A stretch of 64,000 bases of DNA from Distichodus sexfasciatus (lineage: Eukaryota; Chordata; Actinopteri; Characiformes; Distichodontidae): the NCBI GenBank assembly GCA_032718565.1, contig JAVGVS010000684.1, positions 80,824 to 144,823 on the forward strand, given 5' to 3'. Positions within the stretch are counted from its first letter, which is position 1. Each line of letters begins with the position of its first letter. A program made the translations under genes and the position numbers. Of this stretch, positions 49,651 through 57,775 are shown one piece after another. Below the pieces are notes generated by a model. That model saw only the letters and a program-made list of their open reading frames with translations. It ran no database searches and was not told the DNA's origin.

Positions 49651-50859
49651 TGTAACTGTAAATGTGCAGGGCGTAATTCTAGGGTGAATGCATGAATCAG
49701 CAGGTGAGTGTGGGAGAATAAGTGCAGAGGCAGAATGAAACAAGAATCCCAGTCCCACTGGATTTCAGCCATCTGTTTTGACACAAACTCCCACAGTCCC
49801 CATTGAGTCAGAGTGGAGATGTTGTCTTTTGTACTGGAGGATAACAGGTTCGTTGGGACTGTCAGGATATTACAGGCCTCCAGCTTAAGTTATCATTCCT
49901 TTGAAGTTCCTGCTCAGTCTTCAGGCACTTCTCCTGTGCTTCTCTTTCATTGCTTAGTCCCACACCTTTGTTCCCCATGGCATTTTATAAGTGAGTAAGA
50001 CCCCATCATGGCACCGGTGACCTTAAATAAGAGAAGAGGTTGAGAGAAAAATGGAAAGGTGAAGTTAAGAAGATGTGCGGAGGATTGCTGAGATTCATTT
50101 AGCCATCAACTCATTTCAGATATGCGAGTCTGGCAGTAATGAAAACCGCTCCATGGATGGGATCACAGCAAACCTCCCGCGAGGGATATTAATAATGCAC
50201 ACTCCCAACTTGTTCTTCAGCTCACAGCAAACCCACATCATTTTCATAGCAGATGCTTGGGCTGATTTTCAAACCTCACATCAGATGTTTTCTCGCTTTT
50301 GGAATTGCTTTAGAAATAAGAAGAGAAACAAACTTTGTGCCAAATCTAAGTTAAAAATGAGTGTTCGTTTATCGCCTTTATGACCCATTAAAACTTGATT
50401 GGAATGCATGAAAATGGAGACCTGGGCAGATAAATTATTCAAATGAAACAAACGTTATCAAAGACAATAGTATTCTGTCTTATGTTCACATTTTTGGTGT
50501 TTAGCTGCAACAATTTAGCACCAACCAGGCGTGTAGTTAAGTTCTTCAGAAGCCCTATCAGAGGTACACATCACTAGCTACATATTAGAGAGTTGTGTTT
50601 TTAAATTACAAGTTTGTAATAAATACGTTAGTGAGAAGTGCAGTTGTCTTTAAGCAAGTCACCGGCTCTGGCGCTTTGGAGAAGCTTTCTTCACCATTGA
50701 AGTGCCAGGACTTAGGACAGTCTTGATGCACGTCTTCCTTTTCTTTTCATGCGAGAAGTAGCGCTTGGTTTGATCAGTGCTGATAGATAAGGAAGGCCTG
50801 GAAAATTTTAAGGGTTAGGTTGTGAAGGCTTAAAAACTACTGCTGGGAGCCGGTGAAGA
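49651..50859. other. Non-coding stretch, nothing recognised
   Basis: Unique-looking DNA. A repeat-free part at 50080-50400 contains a 102-codon frame without known similarity. Confidence 0.4.
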
Positions 50860-50899
50860 TCAGTCTTGTACGTCAGTCTCCCTGCTGTGTAAATCAGCT

Positions 50900-51480
50900 G
50901 TAAAGGTCTAATCGATTTTAGGGGAAGGCCAGTCAGCAGTTAATCTAGAGATGATACAAGAACGTACAAGTAAATGTGATGCGGCAGTGGTGAGAAATTG
51001 CGTGATTTTGTTGATATTATAAAGATGATGACTGAATTTTCTGGAAAGGTTGTGAGTGAGAAAAGAAAAGAACATTTCCTCATCCCAAACCATGCCAAGA
51101 TTTTGTGCTTTTTTGTTATAATAATAATGGCCAGGTCTGGGGGACAGATTACCGTGAATTTAGAGGAGCTCTGTCTTACTAGGAATTTATTTTAGGTAAG
51201 CGTATGTGATTCAGGAGGAGATGTCATCCAGACAGTCTGAGAGTTGAAATATGAAGGCTGTTGCATTGAAAAGTAGAGGATGAGTTGGGTGGCGTCAGCA
51301 TAAGAGTGGCTGGAGAAGCCATGTGAAGATAAATTACTCTCATGAGACCCGGGGTATGACGAGAAGAGGACCAAAGACACAACCCTGTGGAAAAGCAAGG
51401 GTCGTCTTTGAGGAGCTGAGAAGTATGATTTATGTATCATGCCCCAAATGTTTTCGTCTTTCAAAACAAGATCCAAACAA
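50900..51480 (-). pseudogene. LINE reverse-transcriptase remnant, minus strand
   Basis: On the minus strand from 51450 the order is PQGCVFGPLL (motif B), HSYADATQLILYF (51264-51305, YADA in place of YADD at 51291-51302), a KTEL-like block in another frame near 51180, and NINKITQFLTTAASHLLVRS...CIISRLTADWP near 50915-51010. Motif order matches that of the 49.2-kb fragment, in inverted orientation. Several frameshifts and loss of the second catalytic Asp mark it as dead. Confidence 0.8.
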
Positions 51481-52476
51481 TTGCAGATTGTACCAGTGAT
51501 TTGGAAGGTGGTGAAACTAGATCAAATTGACAATAAAAACCGTCAGTTGAACCTAACCCTAACACCTAACCTGGTATGACCTGGTATATTTTACCACCAA
51601 ATTCAAATGCCAAACCGAAGTGTTTAATTTGTAATTAGTGTGTCGCAGTCTTTCAGGTTTACAGCATGCAGAAGGCGCTGCACTGAAAACACCAGACATT
51701 CATTCCGAACGTGTACAGAAAGTATTGCTCCTACTATTCATTAGTTAGTTAAAAATCTGTCATTACAAATTACCTTCTGTTTACCAGCTGCTGAAAGTCT
51801 TTGGCGCAAATTAGTTTCTTTTTTTGGAAAATCTGCTCCAACTGAATTTGTAACTGAATAGCTCTGTTCTGGAGGGTTGCTGAATGTCAAGAAGTGCGTA
51901 CAGGTTGAAAGCAGGACAGAGGGGTGGTGATTGCAAGAAGGAATTGTCATAATTCTGTCAGTGAGCTCAGTAGGATGTTCCACTCATCAGTGAAGGTGTC
52001 TAGTGAACCAAGGTATAATTAGGTGGAGCCTTGTCGTGTGATTTATAGTAACAGAATTCAAAAGATCAAATGCTTAGTTGGGAAGGGCAGAGATGTATGA
52101 AGTGTTTTTACAGGATGGAACAAATCTGTGTCCCCACCTTGACCAGATGTGAAAGGGAGTGTGGTAAAGCAAAAGGCAAAAGACAGAGGAGCCATTCTTT
52201 TTCAGACTCAGAGGGAGCTAAATGCTGAAAGAGTAGAGATTCACACACAGATCCAGAGATTAATCAGCTTTTGGACTTAAGACCGGCAGTTCCAAAGTCC
52301 TCATATCATTTAAGGAGACTGAGGAGTCTGAAAGGGTTTTTTGGGATCACACAGCCCCTGGCGCATGTCTTCTTGGTCTGTCAGTTATCTGAACAGGGGT
52401 TATGTAAAGGGGTGAAATTCACCTTGAAACTACAGTAAAAAGATAATCAAAGAGGAATGTTTAGCTTTGATATTTA
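51481..52476. other. Non-coding stretch, nothing recognised
   Basis: No gene recognised. Confidence 0.4.
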
Positions 52477-52722
52477 AGTGAGTGATTATTTTGTCATTGT
52501 GAACACACCACAGCACCTCACACAGTGCACCAAAACAAAATGTGGCCTCTGCATTTAACCCATCCGTGAAGGAGCAGTGGGCAACTAACAAGCATCCGGG
52601 GAGCAGTGCTTGGGGATGGTACCTTGCTCATGAGTACCTCAGCGGCAACTTAACTGGCCCTGGATTCAAACCTGCGACCTTCTGGTCACGGGGCGAACAC
52701 CCTACTGTTAGACCACCAATTT
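52477..52722 (-). mobile_element. SINE family A, full length
   Basis: AGTGAGTGATTATTTTGTCATTGTGAACACACC...CCCATCCGTGAAGGAGCAGTGGGC...CATCCGGGGAGCAGTGCTTGGGGATGGTACCTTGCTCATGAGTACC...GGTCACGGGGCGAACACCCTACTGTTAGACCACC. Confidence 0.92.
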
Positions 52723-52879
52723 TAGCTGTATGAAGATAAAGTCTGAAGTGCAGGATACCTGGGGGAAGTGCAGGTGAAGTTGCTGTAGGAGTGTGACTCC
52801 CTTTTTTAATTGAGTTTTAATCATTTCCAGTAACACAATTCTTATCTTCTAATCTATAAATGATCTCAGGGCTAACGAT

Positions 52880-53381
52880 TGTCACGCGCACTGCCTCCCG
52901 CGACCGACAGCAGGACCCGGAAGTGGTCGGTCGCGGTTCAAAGAGTATAAAAGGAGTCATTTCCTCACGGCGCACCTTTCTGCCATTGAGTCACCCAGCC
53001 CATCTCTCCGACGCCGTCAGCGTCAACTACGAGTACTCTCAGTTACTGGGTTCATCTCTTTAATAGAGTGTGTGTTGTTACAACACGAATTTGTGTGGAA
53101 ATCCCTGCTCTTTGTTAAATCAACTCGCGTGGCAATCCTACCTGCTCACGTTCTCAGCCGCGTTTGGGTTAGCCACCACGCTACACAGGCTAACGGCTAA
53201 TGAGTAGCAGTTTGCTAAATCCTAACCAGATCACTGGCGAAATGTGAAAGTTCGGCATTCGGTTCAAATCCTAACCAGATCCCTGTCCGAATCGTGAAGC
53301 AGTCCGACAGCCGCCTAACCCGGCCGCTCGAGGATTGTCAACGTCTGTCTTTCATGTCACATCTTAACCAGATCCCTGACA
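52880..53381 (+). mobile_element. Solo LTR, 502 bp, with 5-bp target duplication
   Basis: Begins TGTCACGCGC and ends GATCCCTGACA, so the ends form the TGTCA/TGACA inverted repeat typical of LTRs. It is flanked by exact ACGAT on both sides (52875-52879 and 53382-53386). A TATA box TATAAAAGG lies at 52946-52954. A CpG- and GC-richer composition sets it off from its AT-rich surroundings. TAACCAGATC is repeated three times (53222, 53271, 53364). No internal gag-pol region is present, so it is a recombined solo LTR. The parental family is not identified. Confidence 0.88.
52946..52954 (+). promoter_or_regulatory. TATA box of solo LTR
   Basis: TATAAAAGG about 66 bp from the LTR left end, a consensus RNA polymerase II core element. 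Confidence 0.6.
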
Positions 53382-53386
53382 ACGAT

Positions 53387-53614
53387 GACGGGTAATTTTA
53401 ACTCGTTAATGGCCTACGACAACACAGCTAATGTTAATTCATAACAAGAACTAGAGCTACTTTCACAATAACAAGGCAGCAAATAGTTGAAGCTCATAGT
53501 CCTGCAGTGCAAGCTCTTTAACGTGAATGTGTAACTGGGACTGTAGTAAAGAAGGAAAAATGAGCAACACTGACAAAAAACTGATCGTTCAAACAGTGTT
53601 AAAAATTAGATTGT
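53387..53614. other. Sequence between solo LTR and mgat5b 3' end
   Basis: Nothing recognised. Confidence 0.4.
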
Positions 53615-53624
53615 TTTATTTATT
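53615..53624 (-). promoter_or_regulatory. Candidate poly(A) signal of mgat5b
   Basis: Two overlapping AATAAA hexamers lie on the minus strand (AATAAATAAA), about 800 nt past the stop codon. Position and motif fit. No transcript evidence is available, and AT-rich DNA makes chance matches common. Confidence 0.35.
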
Positions 53625-54424
53625 GTGTATGAAACCATATGGTACATTCAGTGCAAATCTAGTGCATATGAAATATTTTGAATTCACATGTTAACTGCAT
53701 GACTCTGGGTTAATTTGATTTACACTCTGCATTTCCACGTAGAGCTGCTGTTTGAAAAGAATACCTCAAACAGAAATGCTAATGAATAGGGGGATTTGGG
53801 GTCCACTTAGCATCATGCAAATGAAACCAGCAATTAACAAAGGGTTTACTCACTGTAACCAGAGTTTATGGGCGTAACAAATGAGTAAAATTAATACATT
53901 TTTGATGATTATGCATGCATTTCTCCATAATATTTGGACAAATAAATATTAGCTGTTTTGGGGAGCATTCAATGGACCACAAAACATGAAAAAGAAAAAG
54001 TTGTCAGTGGTTTCAAATCCTTGGGCTTATAATAATTTGCTGTATTTTGGAAAGTGGTTTTAATAAACGAGTGAATGGAATGTCTATAATTTCCCCTCGT
54101 AAGGCTGGAAGGTTCGCTTTTTGGTTGCCCTCTACATGAAAGAGTCGAGGAAATTTTGCACTGTCCACCTCCCAAATCACAAACCGAAGTTTCTTTCTAC
54201 AGACCAATCTAGCGTGGGCTGACTGCCGTCCGATCCCAGGTCTGTTCCGTTTCCACAGAGAGGCACAGAGGAATTTGCTGTCTTCAGGACACCTCTAAAC
54301 ACGTCTGACTTCAGTCCACCAGCCTTCTCACCCCGCTGACCGTTTTGGGAGGGCGACCGCCTGACTTTGCCCCGGGACTGACCCAGGGGCGGAGAGCAGG
54401 TTTGAGCAGTGCTACACGGCACAC
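53625..54424 (-). other. Probable mgat5b 3' UTR
   Basis: This is the sequence immediately downstream of the mgat5b stop on the minus strand. No further coding similarity is seen. The first canonical AATAAA on this strand that I find downstream of the stop is about 800 nt away, so the UTR is inferred to run to about that point. A CATAAA-like variant occurs nearer 53866. Confidence 0.4.
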
Positions 54425-54623
54425 TCATAGACAGTCCCTGCACAGCGCCACCTGGCCCTGGATGTAATCCCTGCAGGGACATAGACGCCGGTATTTGGCA
54501 CTGAGCCCTGCGCAGCTGAACAGGAGCGGCTCTTTCTGCAGGAAGCACTCCTTCCTGTCCACAGCCACGGCCGGGAACACGTGGTTCATCTCCACCTCCA
54601 GAGCCTCGCACTGCACATCCAGC
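54425..54623 (-). CDS. mgat5b: mgat5b terminal coding exon, residues 256-321 and stop
   Basis: This 199-nt exon has acceptor AATCAG/GCTGGATG. Its first base completes the split Gly codon, then LDVQCEALEVEMNHVFPAV follows. It ends in CPCRDYIQGQVALCRDCL and TGA at 54427-54425. The terminal Cys-rich block is diagnostic of the MGAT5 family. A longer open frame at 54177-54650 crosses the exon in another phase and is not coding. Confidence 0.95.
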
Positions 54624-57600
54624 CTGATTCAGACATAAACACAAACACAAAATAAAAGTCAGGTCTGTAAGATGATCTCCAAAACTCCAAATATCATGTA
54701 AATATATCTAAGGATTTGCAGATGTTTTCATAATAAATTTTGCCCTTCACCTTCAACACCACCCTGCCTGGCCTCCCACTCCCTACTCTCTCAGGCACAC
54801 CACTTTTTATTCCATGACTGTAATTGTAGCTTATCTCCACTTGATTGCTGTCACAGTATTTACACAATTATTGGACAATATTTGTACATATTACTGATTG
54901 TAGTTTTCTCCACTTGGCTGATGTTATGATAATCTGAAGCCCTCACATATTTACATTTATAAATATACTGTATTTTTTATATATTGTCTGTTTAGAATTT
55001 CCATATTGAACTGCTGCAGGTCTACTGCACACTCAATGCAAAAAGACAAATTCTGTTCCATAATTGTAGTTTGAATACCGCATGTAACTTAAACTGCAGT
55101 CTCTTTTTCTAGCTGTAGTTTCAAGTTTATATTTGATGTTTATTCTATGTGCCTTATTTGTCTGGAGCCTCATCGTCTCGTCTGTCTGCATATTTGTGTA
55201 AAGCTGATGAATAAAGTTCACTTTGATTTTGACTTTGAAAATCCATGACACGACCAGCGGCACAGCAAGTAAACAACCATGTGTGTATTGTGTGTAAGAT
55301 ACACACGTCTGCATGCGTGATTCATCGTTTTTGCACCCTCATAACCAACATTTTATTAGAACATTGTGCACTAAATGTACAGATGCAAGCGTGTTCTCTG
55401 CACGTTTAAGTTCTCACCCATTGAAGGCCTCCATGTTGTTGATGAAAGGGAACAAGGCTGGCTCACACACCAGACCGGACTCCTGGCAAGTCTTCACACA
55501 GGACGTGGCCTCGGGAGCCAGGAGCAGCCTCAGGGCGCTGAGAGGGGGCCAGCAGGCCGGGGCCGTGACGTTCGGGGACCACACCAGTACTGTGGAGTTG
55601 GGCAACGATACGAAAGGGCTGGGAGGGTTCCCGGGCCACAACTTGGAGTCGTTGGCTGAGGGAAAGGGACTGTCGAGGTGACAGAAGTCCTTTGGGTGAC
55701 GAAAGAAAAACAAAACAAAGTAAAGCAGGACAGAGAGCCGAGTCATGTTGTGTGGGATTTCACTCTGCTGTGTGTGTGTGTGTGTGTGTGTGTGAGCATA
55801 CCTGATGCTGGATGTATGCATTCACCCTCTCTAGCATGCCTTCACAGGTGTACTCATAGGGCAGGAAGGGCTCAACCTGCGCACACACGGCACACACACA
55901 CACACAATAAGTATTAAAGTGTGTTACAGCTCTGCCCCGTCCTGTCGTGTCTCTCTCGTGAGGTATGTCTGTCATCTCCCTCTGTCCTGCCCGTGTGTCC
56001 TGATTGGTTATTAGTCTGATTATCTGTTTGCTTAGTTCTTTGTTCCTTGTTTCTTGATTGGTTTGTTCGTTGGTTTCTGTTTTAGTCTCTGCCTCCAGCT
56101 TTCCCTGTTCTGTTAATCTACTGGTTTAGTGTTTAGCATCTTTTTGGTTTAATCAGTTAGATTAGTGTTGGCCTGTGTTTCAGTTTAGTTTAGGCATGTC
56201 TCTCACTGTTGTCTCTGTGCGTCCACAGTCACGCTACCTCACGCTGTGTTGTGGTTTCTGAAAGTTTCGGTTTATTGTTTGGAGCCTTTTAGCCCCAGAC
56301 AGTGTCTGATATAAACAGTATCATCCGTTTGAAGTCTAAAGTATAAGCAGTACTAGGGTTACCTCTACTTGAATTGCTTAATTATTTTCTGTTTTCAGTA
56401 TTTGACGACAATTAGTATTTCCACTGACAGCTGATTTCAATATTAGTGAAAGCTGTTTATATTGATAAGACACAGGCCAAGTACATCATACTCAAAATAA
56501 TACTTACACTGAGAAGAAAGGACAGTTACTCACGTATAATTCACCACTGTTGGTGTTTTAGTTAATAATAATAATTACAAGCTCATAATAAGAACATGAT
56601 ATCAGCTGTGACACTGTGCAGATGCATGTATTTCTTGCTTTCATAATCACGGCTTGTTTCTTTATTTGCTGCTCACCCACAGTAAGGCAGGGGTGCACGC
56701 TAGCTAGCCGCACCTGGATCTGACTCTTAACAGTCAAGCTTCAGAGGGTTTGATTGATCGTGTCTGCTGGCTGTAGAGGAGAAGACTGAGCGCTCGGGGA
56801 GTGATTAATGTCACTGGCTTTTTTCCAGCCAGACAATGTGTTGCGTGTGGCGAACAACCGTGAGCTTTGGCTGGAAGCCTTATGAGTCCAGTTCAAGCTG
56901 TGTGAGCCTCTGTTCACCGCCGTCACAACGGCCAGCCGAGCAGATTATGGCAAACTGCAGTGATCTGAGCTAAGCAGTGAATTGTACCAAACTGGATTTT
57001 CCCAAAACACAGAGAAAGCGTAGATATCATGTTCATTCTTGACACTGGATGCAGTTTTGATGGGTGTTATTTGTGGTCCATGGTTATTACTGTTATTCCA
57101 GGTCACCTTAATTTGAAGGATCTCTCGGATGACTGCTTCAACCTGCTCCGTGTTGTTATAGTCGACGGTGATGACACGGGGTCGGCCGATGTACTGCTCG
57201 GCATAAGGGTGCTGAGACGAAATCTGATCAATCGAAGAAAGACACATAGTTGCACTGTCGCTGTCTGAGACATATTTATCATTATTAAGAAGGAGAAAAC
57301 GTACCTCTCTGGACATGGGCTTCCCCCGGAAGAACTCATTGTTCAAAGAGTTACGAGGTGGCTGGAATTTCGGCTGCAGAAAAATACAGCCATTTGCAAT
57401 GGCCTCCAAAGGGGCGGGTCCTTCATAGGGAAAACCAAATCCTACAAAAAGCTGAAAACATATCCAAATGGTCAGTGTCAGGATGTTACTTTTAAACTGT
57501 AGCTTAACAAGTAAGAAGGGATCGTATTAACACAAAGGAATCTAAATGAGATGAATACATTAGTAAATATCAACTAAATATCAGAACAAATGTCCAAAAA

Positions 57601-57775
57601 TCCATGATGTATGCAGTACCTTGGCCTTCCTGAGAAGCTGCTGCAGCTCATGTTGGGGCAGCAGGCCATGGTTCCTGACAAACGCAGGCACTTCTGGGGG
57701 TCTCTGGGTTTCATAGTAGACTGTCCCATGGATGTCCATGTAGCGGTGCAGGAGTGAGAGGAACTTTTCTTTACC
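54425..57775 (-). CDS. mgat5b: mgat5b, C-terminal part (six 3' exons), partial at 5' end
   Basis: Golgi type II glycosyltransferase (GT18 family) that adds beta-1,6-linked GlcNAc from UDP-GlcNAc to alpha-mannose of N-glycans and, for the B paralogue, O-mannosyl glycans. The six exons (57775-57620, 57451-57305, 57223-57107, 55876-55802, 55689-55418, 54623-54425) join in frame to 321 residues and a TGA. Residues 53-75 hold the family signature GFPYEGPAPLEAIANGC, part of the nucleotide-sugar-binding half. Residues 102-165 carry SQHPYAE and LPYEYTCEGMLERVNAYIQ. The C-terminal Cys-rich end includes ECFLQKEPLLFSCAG and KYRRLCPCRDY. Paralogue B is preferred over MGAT5 because EMNH, LQKEPLLFSCAG and the Asn/Pro-rich insert of the fifth exon match my knowledge of MGAT5B. 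Family members are near 790 residues, so about 40 percent is here. The catalytic-base region and membrane anchor lie upstream, outside the window. All introns are GT-AG and no frame damage is seen. Confidence 0.95.
54880..55235 (+). mobile_element. LINE 3' UTR and tail in mgat5b intron
   Basis: GGAGCCTCATCGTCTCGTC...GATGAATAAAGTTCACTTTGATTTTGACTTTG matches 22394-22657. It lies antisense to mgat5b, between exons e and f. Confidence 0.7.
55418..55689 (-). CDS. mgat5b: mgat5b exon e, residues 166-255 plus two bases
   Basis: This 272-nt exon begins in phase 0 (DFCHLDSPFPS) and ends two bases into a Gly codon, with donor AATGG/GTGAGA. It carries three N-glycosylation sequons: NDS at residue 178, NST at 196 and NVT at 205. 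These lie in the Pro-rich insert that sets MGAT5B apart from MGAT5. Cys-rich text TSCVKTCQESGLVCEPALFP follows, matching the family disulfide region. Confidence 0.94.
55769..55794. repeat. (TG)13 microsatellite in mgat5b intron, 8 bases after exon d donor
   Basis: Plus-strand TG repeat, reading CACACA in the mgat5b transcript from intron position +8 after the GTATGC donor at 55801. Confidence 0.97.
55802..55876 (-). CDS. mgat5b: mgat5b exon d, residues 141-165 (75-nt symmetric exon)
   Basis: This 75-nt exon, phase 0/0, encodes VEPFLPYEYTCEGMLERVNA plus YIQHQ. The acceptor is GCGCAG/GTTGAG and the donor CAG/GTATGC. The acceptor tract is made largely of TG repeats rather than a normal pyrimidine run, and a CA repeat starts at intron position +8. 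Because 75 is divisible by three, skipping it would keep the frame. Confidence 0.94.
55881..55907. repeat. (CA)n tract, a UG-repeat acceptor region upstream of mgat5b exon d
   Basis: Interrupted CA repeat on the plus strand. In the transcript it reads UGUGUGUGUGUGCCGUGUGUGCGCAG, directly forming the 3' splice-site tract of the 75-nt exon. Confidence 0.95.
55932..56300 (+). mobile_element. LTR-like element family D in mgat5b intron, end-truncated
   Basis: CCCCGTCCTGTCGTGTC...CCGTGTGTCCTGATTGG...TCTGCCTCCAGC...TTTAGTGTTTAGCATC...GTCCACAGTCACGCTAC aligns with the central part of 3171-3699 (minus). The last portion with the poly(A) signal is missing. Confidence 0.65.
57107..57223 (-). CDS. mgat5b: mgat5b exon c, residues 102-140
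   Basis: This 117-nt exon, phase 0/0, has acceptor GATCAG/ATTTCG and donor AAG/GTGACC. It encodes ISSQHPYAEQYIGRPRVITV followed by DYNNTEQVEAVIREILQIK. The alternative acceptor 12 nt downstream (TCTCAG/CAC) would delete ISSQ. The upstream one is preferred because it keeps the length of the family motif SQHPYAE. The intron before it is only 81 nt. Confidence 0.94.
57305..57451 (-). CDS. mgat5b: mgat5b exon b, residues 53-101
   Basis: This 147-nt exon, phase 0/0, has acceptor TTTTCAG/CTTTTTG and donor GAG/GTACGT. It encodes LFVGFGFPYEGPAPLEAIAN, the most conserved sugar-nucleotide-binding loop of the family, then NSLNNEFFRGKPMSRE. The apparent continuation of the reading frame past 57305 is intron. 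Confidence 0.95.
57620..57775 (-). CDS. mgat5b: mgat5b exon a (first in window), residues 1-52
   Basis: This 156-nt exon is phase 0 at both ends and begins GKEKFLSLLHRYMDIHGTVY. The acceptor is a pyrimidine-rich tract ending CTTCCAG before GGTAAAG, and the donor is AAG/GTACTG. It encodes the helix-rich stretch through VPAFVRNHGLLPQHELQQLL, conserved in MGAT5 and MGAT5B. The fragment is too short to stand out as an open frame by itself and is recognised by protein similarity. Confidence 0.93.

Noticed and set aside
54177..54650. 157-codon minus-strand open frame over the last mgat5b exon
   Set aside because: It is in a different phase from the conserved GT18 C-terminus and reads through the splice acceptor.
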